A stretch of DNA of 64,000 nt. Source: Guyanagaster necrorhizus (taxonomy: Eukaryota; Basidiomycota; Agaricomycetes; Agaricales; Physalacriaceae). The notes under the pieces were generated by a model. That model saw only the letters and a list, made by a program, of their open reading frames with translations, was not told where the DNA came from and made no database searches. Position numbers and translations under genes: made by a program. The stretch covers positions 849,921 through 913,920 of the forward strand of contig NW_025064892.1 of the NCBI RefSeq assembly GCF_019112545.1. The letters run 5' to 3'. Numbering within the stretch: the first letter of the stretch is position 1; each line of letters opens with the position of its first letter. Positions 11,418 to 21,489 of this stretch are shown here, one piece after another.

Positions 11418-11946
11418 TGTTAAGCCCAAGTCTCATGTGACTATCAACATATGATAAACAGTTCGGTACCTCGCACTTCAGGTATGTCTGACTGAGTTCA
11501 CAAAAGTTAATAGCGGAAGTGAATCAAGGCTCAAGTAGTAAGAGCTCAAGAGTAGTTTGATGAAGATAAACTTTAGTTCGAGACTGGGGTATTACAGCAA
11601 GAACTAAGCTACTTAAATACTATTCTGTTATCGCACTATAAATAACTGTTCACAAAAAGCTGTTGTCTTGCTGTTATGCTGTTTCCCCTACTGTTGCCAG
11701 TCTCTCCACAAAAGCTATTGTCCTGCTGTGTGCTGTTACTGCTGTGCTGCAGTTGGAGGACAAAAGGAATATTGTCTCTCCCTTCACAGCACACAGCCAT
11801 ATGGTATGACACTGACTGACTGGGTTGCTGACCAAGCTTTCCCACGGTTATAAGCACTGGCCTAAGCACCCTGACTAAGCAAAGATAGGGATCATCTCCA
11901 AGGAAAAAGAAAGGAAAATAGGAAGAAAATAGAAAAAATCGTAACA
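11418..11946 (-). repeat. 5' LTR of element Y
   Basis: This 529-bp copy pairs with 3409-3937 at about 98 percent identity by hand count, with transitions only. In coding sense it has TATTTAAG at 11619-11612, a probable transcription start near 11584, and about 165 bp of R-U5 before the end. Confidence 0.95.
11612..11619 (-). promoter_or_regulatory. TATA box in the 5' LTR of element Y
   Basis: TATTTAAG on the minus strand lies 35 bp upstream of the segment complementary to the primer-binding site. The same box-to-segment distance (35-36 bp) recurs in the LTRs of B (TATATAAG, 56517-56524), C (TATATAAA, 60964-60971) and the solo LTR (TATTTAAG, 60182-60189). This supports it as the pol II promoter. 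Confidence 0.7.
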
Positions 11947-11951
11947 GCTAT
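11947..11951. repeat. Target-site duplication GCTAT (right) of element Y
   Basis: Identical to 3404-3408; see element Y. Confidence 0.93.
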
Positions 11952-12370
11952 GATATCATACTCATCATTGTAGACTTATTTTTCAAGACAATTGTCCCTG
12001 TAGCCTGCTCAACAGAGCTAATATTGGAGGGATGAGCAAAAATACTATATGATGTGATCTACACTAAATATGAGATGCCACAAGTGGTCATCTCAGACTA
12101 AGATTCTCAATTTGTCTCAAAATTTCTTGACAACCTCTATCAACTGCTAAACATACACTGCAATGCCTCCACCATATACCATTTCCAGACTGATGGCCAA
12201 ACAGAGTATGTTAATCAAGAAATCAAGAAATACCTCCATCTATTCATTAACTACCAACAAGATGATTGGACAGAGTGGCTCACTCTCACAGCCTTCCAAC
12301 ATAATAATCATGTACATTCAGCCACTGGCAAAACTCCATTCTTCATAAACAATGGCTGCCACTCTCACAT
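11952..12370 (+). pseudogene. Integrase core of chromovirus A, continued
   Basis: This resumes the integrase interrupted at 3408. The reading gives an IIVDLF block, then a VISD-stop-DSQF block where Arg is lost, and YHFQTDGQTEYVNQEIKKYL, which holds the catalytic Glu. It ends near TGKTPFF at 12370, where the copia LTR begins. It was thus hit twice, by Y and by copia. Confidence 0.88.
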
Positions 12371-12580
12371 TGTTAGATATAGAAATAGTATGATATGCAC
12401 ATATTTATTTATCTATTTGATATTCTTGCCTTTTTTGATATATCACACTGTTTTGCATATCTCAGCTTTTAACCATAATGCTGAGATTAATGTTATGATG
12501 TTTTATCCTAGTATCTGTTCTCTTCCAAAAACTTTTTCCCCATTCACTATATCTGTGCTCTTATCTCATTAACTCCAACA
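12371..12580 (+). repeat. 5' LTR of the copia element (210 bp)
   Basis: It starts TGTTAGATATAG and ends AACTCCAACA, with TG/CA ends and short inverted ends TGTT/AACA. The length is typical of short fungal copia LTRs. The left boundary is where the integrase reading of A stops, and gag starts five bases after the right end. No second copy is in the window. Confidence 0.82.
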
Positions 12581-12593
12581 GATTATGGGCTCC
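12581..12593 (+). promoter_or_regulatory. Probable copia primer-binding site (initiator tRNA-Met anticodon arm)
   Basis: GATTATGGGCTCC directly follows the LTR. It resembles the complement of the initiator tRNA-Met anticodon arm (GGTTATGGGCCC) with two transitions. Drosophila copia primes from such a cleaved tRNA-iMet. The gag ATG at 12585 lies within the site. Confidence 0.5.
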
Positions 12594-13640
12594 ACTACCA
12601 GCATGTCCACAACAACTGAAATAAAGCTAATTAGCACAACAAAGCTTGTGGATGATGAATCAAACTGGATAGCATTTTCAGAGAAGCTCACCACCAAGTT
12701 CCTAGACAAGAGCCTTAGCCAGCACCTCTGAGGAACAGCTTGCGTACTCTTGCACTCTGTCAAGCACAAGAGAAACTTCTATCAGTCCTCTAATACTGTA
12801 TTTTCACATCCACTCTCAGATGATAATCTAAATAAGCTGGAGGATAAGCTGGAGGAATATAAGCAGAAAGAGACAAAGATGTGTAATATTATTTATGAAG
12901 CCATTTCCAACTCTACCTTTAATAAAATCAAAGATGAGGCAACAGCTGCCCTTATCTAGAAGAAGCTCATCATTGTCATGACTGATAAAGGTGATCTCAT
13001 GTGAGAGCATCTCCTTATTTGACTTGGAAACATGGCATGCCCTGATAAAGGCAATATGCATGAACACCTTGCTAAGATGTAAGTCCTCCATGAATGAATC
13101 AAAGAGGTGGGTCTGAAGATTGAAGACAATCAGTACACTTCAATGATCTAAAAATCACTTCCACCTTCCTATGATCATATTCATCACATACTCTCTGCTG
13201 TCAGCAAGTTTACTAGAACAACTCTGACATCAGACATCCTAGTTGCAGCTCTGCATGAAGAATAGGATGAGGAGATTGCATCAAAGGCTACTGCTGAAAA
13301 CATAGCAATGTCTGCTCAATGGCAGAGCAAAAGGAAGGGCCAGAGCTCTGGAGAGAAGTTAAAGAAAAGATCTGATTAATGTCATCTCAAATGCATAAAT
13401 CCAGCATATGATAAAACTGACTATCTCATTGCAGATTGTTAGTGTGAAGGTGGTGGAAAGGCAGGACAAGGCCCAGCTTCAAAAAAGAACAAGGCTAAGG
13501 AGAAGAAAAAGGCAAAAGAGTCAGCATCTGCAGCTATTGATGAAAGTGATGATGAACATGTTATCACCATTGTAGCTGATGACAATGATCATAAGAATGT
13601 GGCATTGATATGCACATCTGACTAGAGCTGAGGGTGATGC
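12585..13640 (+). pseudogene. copia gag remnant
   Basis: The ATG at 12585 opens a frame starting MGSTTSMSTT, then SNWIAFSEKLTTKF, as in copia-type Gag. It contains a charged helix (about 12835-12880) and a Cys/His cluster at 13380-13439 (CHLKC, NPAYDKTDYLIADC). In that cluster the expected His positions appear as Tyr. A GGGKAGQGP linker and a Lys-rich tail follow. About ten stops are present, mostly TGA and TAG. Protease follows in the +1 frame, so there has been an indel or a change of frame near 13620. Confidence 0.82.
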
Positions 13641-14075
13641 TTATATGGCAAAAGAGGAAAATATTATAGCATTAGCAGATTGTGGAGCATCAAAAACATA
13701 CTCACCTAAATGTCAGAGATTCAAAAACTATATCAAAATTGAACTAAAGCTCATCAAAGCTGCAAATGGCCAAGTTTTCTATGTGATAGAAAAAGGAGAT
13801 CTTCAACTACCACTTCCTATGGGAAAGGGACAGAAACCCACTATTGCAATTTTTTGAAATGTATATCATGCACTGAAAATAGCCTACACCCTTATATCAC
13901 TCTCACAAGTCAGTCATGCTGGATTTTTCATTCATATTGAACCCTCCAACCATATCATGTACATCCACACACCACAGTCAGATGCTAAGATCATTGCAAA
14001 AATCCCTAAAGCCAGTGGCTTATATATATAATCTCAACCCCAAATGCACAGCAAACTATAGCAGCCAAATCTGAT
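13641..14075 (+). pseudogene. copia protease remnant
   Basis: ALADCGASKTYSP contains the catalytic Asp codon at 13678-13680. The usual DSGAS motif has Ser changed to Cys. Downstream KAANGQVFYVIEKGDLQLPL matches the substrate-flap region of agaricomycete copia proteases. The frame is open from 13645 to 13857, and then a TGA interrupts the NVYHALKIAYTLISLSQ segment. It would have matured Gag-Pol. Confidence 0.82.
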
Positions 14076-15000
14076 GTCACTATGGCAGCAGGTAAGCTCA
14101 AGATGAACATCACTGAGCTACATAATATTTGTGCTCACTGAAGTCACACTGCTCTTTGCTGCATGTATGTTGATGGCCATATCAAAGGAATCAAGCTTAA
14201 TCTTAACTCCAAACTAGAATTTTGTGAGATCTGTATAAAGGCCAAAGCAAAGCACAAGCCATTCCCAAAACAAGGTCAATATGAATACGTCAAAAATAGT
14301 GGTGACAAGGTTGTCAGAGACCTGATGGGCCCAATGTCTGTGGCATCACTAGAGGGAGCCTGCTATGCCTGCACATTCTGTGACCTACACACTCATGAAT
14401 TAAGATCCAAATACTTATCAAAGAAATTGGATACTTTTGGATCATATAAATATTACAAGATATGGATCAAGGTTCAGCAAGGCATAGAGGTCATCAAGAT
14501 TCTTGGTACAGATCGAGAGGGAGAATTCACTAGCAAAGAGTTTGGTCAGCATCTCAAATTGAAGGAGACTGTTTAGCACCTTAATGTACATGATTCTCCA
14601 CAGTCGAATGGGATTACCAAATGTTCAATAGCTATCTGATAGATATGACTAGAGCTTTCTTAATCAGTTCAGGGTTACCAAAATACCTCTGAACTGAAGC
14701 TCACCAGCATGCTGAATGGATCTACAACTGCATCTCAACAAAAGTGATACCATCAGGGAAAACCCCACTCAAGATAGCAACTGGCAGAAAGCCTAACATC
14801 TCAGGTCTTCACCCATAGAGATGCCAATGCTGGATCTGAGTAAAGGCACCAGAAAAGCTTGAGGAGCATGCTATCAAAACTCACTTTATGGGTATTGATA
14901 CTGAAGCCAAAGGCTGGAGAGTTTACTGGTCCAAAAAGTGAAAAGTCAGCATTGAATGTGACATATACTTCAATAAGAATGACCTGACTCCAGAACCATT
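14076..15000 (+). pseudogene. copia integrase remnant
   Basis: A GAG-pre-integrase zinc segment (HNICAH-stop-SH, then CEICIKAKAKHKPFP) lies at about 14110-14280. The core follows with Asp in VVRDLMGP at about 14310 and Asp in GTDREGEF at about 14508. The catalytic-Glu region SPQSNGITKCS (about 14600) has the Glu replaced by Lys. The C-terminal segment runs to about 15000. The enzyme would be inactive. Confidence 0.82.
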
Positions 15001-16693
15001 TGTAGTTGAGAGAGAGGATGAAAATACTGACTCTATTGTCCCAAAGTCATCAACCACTTCTAAACCCTTCAAAAACCTGCCAGATGAACCACTCATAGAA
15101 ACTCATTCAGAGCATCCTGAATCTTCTCTCACAGATATAGAATCTGATCCTATCTCTCAATCCAGCTGCTTTAAGTGATCTGCAGCTCTGAAACCTAGTC
15201 AACTCACACCCTCAGACTTGTGCAAATGCCCTACTACAGCTGGAATTGCAGCAACAGCACTTGAAGACAAGTCAGAATCAGATGATGATAATGAACCAGA
15301 TAGCTATTCATCAGTTGACTACACTATGATGGTGGATGTTGAACCAGTAACTATGAAGGAAGCACTGAGTGATCCTAATGAAGGGGAATGGCATAAATCA
15401 ATGCTTGCAGAGATAAGACAGTGTAAGAAGAAGAAAGCATGAGAGGTAATGAAAAGAGAAGATGTTTCCACAAATGCAAATATTGTGAGTATAAGATTTG
15501 TCTACTGGGTCAAACAAAATGAAACTGGCAAGCTCAAAAAGGCTAAGTACTGTTTTGTAGCCCAAGGATTCTCTCAGATTCAAGGCATTGACTACTTTAA
15601 CATTTATGCTCCAGTTGTCTATCTTTCCACTCTTCACATCCTACTCTCCATAGCTGCCTCTTGAAATGCAATTATAGACCAAGCCAATATCAAAAATGCA
15701 TACCTGCATGCTAACATCACTAAAAAAATCTATATCAAGTTTTCAAACAGATATAAAGAATTCTTCACAATCTCAGAATACCTCAAAGATCAGAACATTT
15801 ATGCTAAGCTGTACAAATGTCTGTACAGCACAAAACAAGCAGGATACAGCTGGTATCAGACTCTGAAGGTAATGATGATCTCTTTAGGATTCACTGTCAG
15901 CAATGCAGATGAGGCCATTTTCTATCAGATCAAATCAGAGACCAAATATACTATTGTTGCAGTTGCTACAGATGATTTCACTATCATTGCAGACTCTTAA
16001 AATGAATCAGATCGATTCAAATGAGAAATAGGCTCACATTTCGAGCTAGTTGATCTTGGACCTATACATTGGCTCTTGAGGATGCATATCACTCAGGATT
16101 GAGAAAGGCACACCATCAGCATTGGACAACCAGCCTACATTGACCAGATCACAAAATAATTTGGAGTTTAGGACATAGCACCATTTATGATGCTAATGGA
16201 AGCAAATCTCGATCTAAACCTGGATTCACCCTCTATATTCACAGAATCTGTCATGCCACATAAAAAAGCACTCTATTGTGAGCTGCTAGGGTCCCTCTTG
16301 TGTGTCACAGTTGGATCCTGCCCTGAAATCAGCTATCTGGTATCAGCATTATCACAATTCATGGAAGACCTATGTTCAACTCATCTAAAAGTGGGATTTC
16401 AAGTCCTCCATTATTTCAAGAGTATGCATGATCAATGGCTCATAATCAGTGGTCCTGGCATCAGTCCTAAGAGCTATCATGATGCAGCATATGCCAACCA
16501 GCCTGGATGAAAATCTATGTCTGGATTTGTCCTATTCATGGGTCAAGGCACTGTTATATAGATATTGAGAAAGCAACCAATTGTTACTATCTCCACCAGT
16601 GAATCAGAATATGTTGGACTCACACCAGCATTGAAGAACATGATATGGCTTCACAAACTACTCTCAGAGCTCTCCATATTCATTGCAAACCCT
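15001..16693 (+). pseudogene. copia reverse transcriptase and RNase H remnant
   Basis: RT starts near 15330 (EALSDPNEGEWHKSM) and keeps LKKAKYCFVAQGFSQ and QGIDYFNIYAPV. The first catalytic Asp is changed in the DQANIKNAYLHA block. The ATDDFTII block keeps both catalytic Asp residues of the Y-V-D-D motif. RNase H shows STSESEYVGLTPALKNMIWL and LLSEL, ending at the gap. Several stops, mostly TGA and TAA, interrupt it. Confidence 0.87.
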
Positions 16694-17378
16694 NNNNNNN
16701 NNNNNNNNNNNNNNNNNNNNNNNNNNNNNNNNNNNNNNNNNNNNNNNNNNNNNNNNNNNNNNNNNNNNNNNNNNNNNNNNNNNNNNNNNNNNNNNNNNNN
16801 NNNNNNNNNNNNNNNNNNNNNNNNNNNNNNNNNNNNNNNNNNNNNNNNNNNNNNNNNNNNNNNNNNNNNNNNNNNNNNNNNNNNNNNNNNNNNNNNNNNN
16901 NNNNNNNNNNNNNNNNNNNNNNNNNNNNNNNNNNNNNNNNNNNNNNNNNNNNNNNNNNNNNNNNNNNNNNNNNNNNNNNNNNNNNNNNNNNNNNNNNNNN
17001 NNNNNNNNNNNNNNNNNNNNNNNNNNNNNNNNNNNNNNNNNNNNNNNNNNNNNNNNNNNNNNNNNNNNNNNNNNNNNNNNNNNNNNNNNNNNNNNNNNNN
17101 NNNNNNNNNNNNNNNNNNNNNNNNNNNNNNNNNNNNNNNNNNNNNNNNNNNNNNNNNNNNNNNNNNNNNNNNNNNNNNNNNNNNNNNNNNNNNNNNNNNN
17201 NNNNNNNNNNNNNNNNNNNNNNNNNNNNNNNNNNNNNNNNNNNNNNNNNNNNNNNNNNNNNNNNNNNNNNNNNNNNNNNNNNNNNNNNNNNNNNNNNNNN
17301 NNNNNNNNNNNNNNNNNNNNNNNNNNNNNNNNNNNNNNNNNNNNNNNNNNNNNNNNNNNNNNNNNNNNNNNNNNNNNN
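16694..17378. other. Assembly gap (685 N)
   Basis: A run of N. The copia 3' end and the start of the repeat at 17379-18509 would fall here. Long open frames across it are artefacts of N. Confidence 0.99.
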
Positions 17379-18509
17379 AACTTAGAATATTCTAAAACCC
17401 AATAAACTCTGAAACCCAAATACTAAGTCTATCAAGCACTTAGGCTTGACTAGCTGCACTCTTGGCTGGCTAGTGGTCCTCAAAACCAAAGAACTTGTAT
17501 TCTGATGCTGAAACCCTTATAGTTTGGAACCCAAATTAATCTGAAACACAAAATACAGTTATTATTCCAATCCAATCCTCTCTAAGTGACAAAGCAACTT
17601 AAATAAATCACTAAGTTGAAGCAGAACTCAAAATCCTTTGTCCCAGAGACCAGCTACAGTGGGCTAGAAGGCCTGAATGCAGGGGTGGGTCGCTTGCTTG
17701 CTATTTCCCCTCCATTCTCTTCTTTTATACATCAACAATAGGTACAGAATCTATAAATAAAGTATTCAAAATAATATTTCTCCTGTTTAAAGTGGAATCA
17801 CACCATTATTCCGGAATGGCGGCACTCCTGGACTCCCCTAGGCTTGCCCAGACCCATCTGGCCACCACACAGCTTTATTTTAAGCCTACAGTGCCTGTGG
17901 ATACCTAACTCCTTTTTGTCTACTCAAAGTTTTAATCCTCTGAGTTATTCTTAGTAGCTTGATCGATCAGGCCTGATCAGGCCCAGTCAACCGGTCCTAT
18001 CCACTCTATTCCTCTCAATTCTAAGTCCCTTAGGTCATCTGATACCTAGGAAATTTGGACTTAGGCATTTGAGTCAAAACTCAGAGTGCTAGCCACAGAT
18101 CATTGGGTCTCTCTTCTTACTGCTCCTGGATGATGCTATTTCTACTCAATACTCCACAACTGGCTATGGTATTATACCTCTAGCTGTCTTAGAATATACT
18201 CATCTTAGTGGCATATAGAATTGGCCTCATTTGAAGTACCATTTTTAAGTCTAACTTGGACTTAGTATTTTCCAAGGTGTGGTGCTGAACTTTTCTAAGT
18301 TCAAACCTGACTTAGAATTTTTATCCTTAAGTCATGTTATTTTACAAAGTCCCTTTTGGACTTAGTATTGGTGACTAACATGACTATCAGCTTGGAGCCT
18401 CAGCCATAGTTCTCTACTGGCTAATGATTCTCAGTTACTAGCATATTTTAGTGTGTTATGCAGAATTTGCAAATTATAAAGCTGAACATGTAGCCTGCAT
18501 ATCATTAGA
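17379..18509. repeat. Unidentified repeat, partly duplicated in inverted orientation
   Basis: The segment is non-coding on both strands and contains recurring phrases such as GACTTAGTATT and AAACCCAAA. From about 18297 to 18509 it matches the reverse complement of 45352-45546, with mainly transition differences. Both copies are cut by assembly gaps on the same side. Its right end interrupts gag of element D at about 18509, so it was probably inserted there. No domain, LTR end or terminal inverted repeat could be recognised, so the class is unknown. Confidence 0.65.
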
Positions 18510-19450
18510 ATAGATGTCATCCTGAGCTGAGAGTGAGACTTCATTGTTGCCTTTTCTTCTAACTTCATCAGTGGTGAGGACCTCATAGAGTTCTTCTGCC
18601 CATAGATCCTTGTCATCACTATGAGTATTTGGTTCCTGGAATACAGAAATAGATTGTGCAAGCTCAGTGTAGAGCCTGTACCAGTCTGGTGAGCCCTCTC
18701 TGAAGCACACAGTTTTGGTCATATGCTGCTGATCATGATGCTGTCAGTCATACTCTGCAGCTTCAAGAGCTCTCTGTTGCTCTTCCAGAATGCATATAGT
18801 GAGTACATCCTAGGCTTGTTCATATTCTGGGGGCCTTTCTTCTTTGGTGCTCCTTTTGTCAGACAGTCTCACTATAGTTGAATAGAATGTTGAGGTCTCA
18901 TGCAGAGAAGAGTCAGTGAATGATTTCATCCCTCTCTTTCCATTCTCATTGCTCATTATCAGTGTGCTGAGAGAAACTCCTCTCTATTCCCATGCTAGTC
19001 TCAGAGGAGTGAGGAGAGATGGTGACAGAGCTTCTGTCAGGAGTGGCATAGGGAGATGAGGGGTCTGAGGAGTGATGCTGGAGTCCCTGAGCCATCCTAA
19101 TAGCATCAAGAGAGTCTCAAGCATGGTCTGCAATCCCATGAGTCTTTGGGGTGGTGGAAGGGTCAGAGGATGAGAACTGATTAAAGAAGTCTGAGAGAAG
19201 GTCCTCATCCTCATGGTTAGAGATGAGGGGTGGAATTCACAGGTTTTAGAATCCTATGAGGTGATCATTTCTGTTTTTGCTGCTTGTGTGGAATTGAGGG
19301 GGGGTAAATGGGTCTTTCTTCTTGAATGTCCACTTGATGCAAGCTGTTAGACTTAGCTTCAGATAGGAGGCTTCACACAGGCTGATGGGATATTCATTGA
19401 GAGTTGGGAATATCATGGAGAGGTAAGTCAGAGATTATATTTTATAAAAT
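18510..19450 (-). pseudogene. gag N-terminal remnant of chromovirus D
   Basis: Minus-strand translation gives KLSLTACIKW and a lysine run, then NHEDEDLLSDFF, then PDWYRLYTEL followed by an EELYEVL stretch. Matching blocks occur in copies B (57000-57850), C and I. The N-terminus lies at the right, next to ORF0. The left side ends at the repeat near 18509, so capsid and pol are missing. Stops are frequent. Confidence 0.78.
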
Positions 19451-19624
19451 CTAGTGAATATTTTGGAACTTTTGATAATGTCTGATGGTCCAGACAGTAA
19501 CTGATTGGTGTCTACAGCACAGCTGTATGATCATCAATAAGTCTAGAAGTGTTCTGATGATAGAAGCAAGGAGTTCAAAGAGCTCTCAATCAAAGTTTGG
19601 AGATTCAGAGTTGATAGCAGACAT
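19394..19624 (-). pseudogene. ORF0 of chromovirus D
   Basis: It is 77 codons including the stop, in the same place and the same +1 relation to gag as in Y. It reads MSAINSESPNF, then FELLASIIRTLL, LLMIIQLCC and IISDLPLHDIP, with about three internal stops from transitions. The ATG lies 44 bp after the primer-binding site. Confidence 0.58.
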
Positions 19625-19668
19625 TCAGTTTTCTCCACACTATAATGCATGAGGAAAGGGAAGAAGAA

Positions 19669-19680
19669 GCTTCAAGCTAA
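19669..19680 (-). promoter_or_regulatory. Self-complementary primer-binding site of element D
   Basis: The minus strand TTAGCTTGAAGC is the exact complement of the LTR segment at 19838-19849 (12 of 12). Confidence 0.72.
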
Positions 19681-19681
19681 T

Positions 19682-20151
19682 TGTTAGACTCAAGTTGCAT
19701 ATGACTATAAACACATGATAAACCAATGTTATTTCACACTTTAAGTGGAACATCAGAGTTCACTTATTGTGAATATTAGTCAATATGCTTCAAGGCCTGA
19801 AGTTTGGCTTGAGAGTGAAATAGTGTGAAGATAAACTTTAGCTTGAAGCTGGGGATTACTAGCAAGAGTGAGCCATCTTATATACTACATGGTGGGGTCT
19901 AATTATACTACTTCCTATTATATATCATCAAGTCCTTTGTGCCTATTGTCTTTGGACATCACTACTATATACAAAAGGTTTGTTGTGCATCATTGGATAA
20001 TATTGTTGCATTAAAAGACAATGACTAAACAGGCTTGTTGTGCTGACTAAGTCTGTCCTATAGTTTTAAGCATTTGTGCTTGATACTCTGACTGAGCATA
20101 AATAGAGATTAATTCATAAAAAGAAAGATAATAAGGTGAAAAATCATAACA
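19682..20151 (-). repeat. 5' LTR of chromovirus D (470 bp)
   Basis: It starts TGTTAGACTCAAG and ends ATCATAACA, and is homologous to the LTRs at 25502-25954, 34830-35287 and 42340-42797. Gag lies to its left, so it is the 5' LTR of a minus-strand element. Bases to the right are target DNA. Confidence 0.87.
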
Positions 20152-20992
20152 CAACCACCTCTGTCCCACTGCTATCCACTATACTCCTCAATCTGAACTT
20201 ATGTTTATGGCCCTTCTCTATCAGACCTATTGCCCTCCACTTACCTTCTTATACCTTTCTTCTTCTCTCCAAGACCCTCTCAGATTTCTCTGACTCATTA
20301 TCCTCTTTGAACCCCTTGTTTGGCTCATCTTTAGACTCTGTTGAGATATGACTGGCCACTCTTTTAAAATAGAGATCAGACTCAGGACTGAACTAAGCCA
20401 CTAGAACTCATTGAAGTCTGAAATTGATAGCCTCCACAGAGGTCATTTGCAATCCACTCTCTATAACTATCCTCTCCTGCTCTACCTCCAAGGCTACAGC
20501 TCTCATCATGGTCTCTATGGTCTCTCTCTCCTTAGTCTCTCTTTGAGCTGCCTCTCTCAATATCTCCTCTGCCTCCTTCATCTATCTTTCCACCATCTGC
20601 TAGACCTTCTCTCTTCATCTTCAACCTCTCTTGCTGCTTCTTTCTCTGTGCCTCCTAGATCACACAGTCTATCTAGACCTTCTCCTCTTTCTTCTGCTCT
20701 CTTTTCCACTTTAAGTGGACTTTTATAGCCTCCACATACTCTTTCTCTGTGGTTTGCCATTCCAGACAGAATAATTTCTTGGTCTCTTCAGAGCTATTGA
20801 GAGTGGATTCTCTCACCAAAGGCTCAGGAGTGTATGAGCAACAATATGCAGTGAGAGGCAACATAGTTTAGGTGATAGTGGTAGTATCTGATCAAGTTGC
20901 AAACTTTCCACAGCCACCAACAATCTTTCATGTGGCCCCACTGGCCATCAGGATCTGTGTTCTTGAGGGCAAGAACACTAACAGGGAGATAC
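20152..20992 (-). pseudogene. Charged, probably coiled-coil coding remnant of unknown origin
   Basis: The minus-strand frame at about 20578-20864 reads ETKKLFCLEWQTTEKEY and then long Lys/Arg/Glu runs (AQRKKQQERLK). It continues past stops as a charged low-complexity segment to about 20250. It resembles the charged helical proteins common in mushroom genomes, but no family can be named. It ends next to the family-2 LTR at 20993, preceded by a purine stretch. It could be an antisense frame of that element or an unrelated captured fragment. Confidence 0.35.
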
Positions 20993-21489
20993 TGTTATAT
21001 GCATACTATCAGCCTTTATGTCATCTCAACCAATCACAGATTCAATTGCCAAAACCCATCAGACTCCACCCACTTCTCATTACCTACTAATTTCATTTTT
21101 ACTATTATCATTTCACATCTGTATTTCACATTATAATATCTAGACTCTGAACTTGGTAGCAAATATTGACATTGAAACCCAATAGAATCTGACTCAGAAT
21201 TAGCTACTAGTATATAAAGCTATATATAATTATTGCAACTACTCAGTTCAAATATCAACTTGGATAGCCATCTACACTTTATACTCACTTCAACTCCTCT
21301 CTATTTTGTCTGTTGGATTCTACTCTAAAGGATACTCTTTTTTGCTTCTCTGATGAAACTCTGCTCTGTCCATCCAAATTCTTGGGCCCCAACTCAAGGG
21401 TGATGTTGCTAATAGCTTCATTGACACCCATGCACTCTGTCAGTCTCTGTGTGTGCATTCAAACCCACTTGATTGATATGTTCCTAACA
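20993..21489 (+). repeat. LTR of gypsy family 2 (497 bp)
   Basis: It starts TGTTATATGCATAC and ends TTCCTAACA. It matches the reverse complement of 32972-33485 end to end, including a TATA region AGTATATAAAG near 21217. No matching flanking duplication was found (left flank GATAC, right flank AAGAG), and family-2 internal sequence does not follow it. It is therefore a solo LTR with eroded duplications or one end of a truncated plus-strand copy. Confidence 0.75.

Larger units (their letters stand above)
3409..11946 (-). mobile_element. Complete young chromovirus Y (Ty3/gypsy, chromodomain type)
   Basis: This is an 8.54-kb LTR retrotransposon on the minus strand. It has two 529-bp LTRs starting TG and ending CA, a 5-bp target duplication, a self-complementary primer-binding site, a short ORF0, gag, pol and a polypurine tract. 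By hand comparison the LTRs differ at about 11 positions, all transitions. CpG is common throughout Y, unlike its surroundings, so it inserted after most decay of the neighbours. It still carries many nonsense codons and is probably not autonomous as assembled. The target was the integrase gene of a related older element. Confidence 0.95.
12371..16693 (+). mobile_element. Ty1/copia element, 5' LTR to RNase H, truncated at the gap
   Basis: The domain order is LTR, gag, protease, integrase, RT, RNase H, which is the copia order. The 3' LTR is not seen. It would lie in the assembly gap or has been lost, since sequence after the gap does not match the 5' LTR. CpG is very low and stops are frequent. 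It inserted into the integrase of element A. Confidence 0.92.

Noticed and set aside
16565..17419. Long open frames across 16694-17378.
   Set aside because: They consist almost entirely of N; the only real part is the copia RNase H end.
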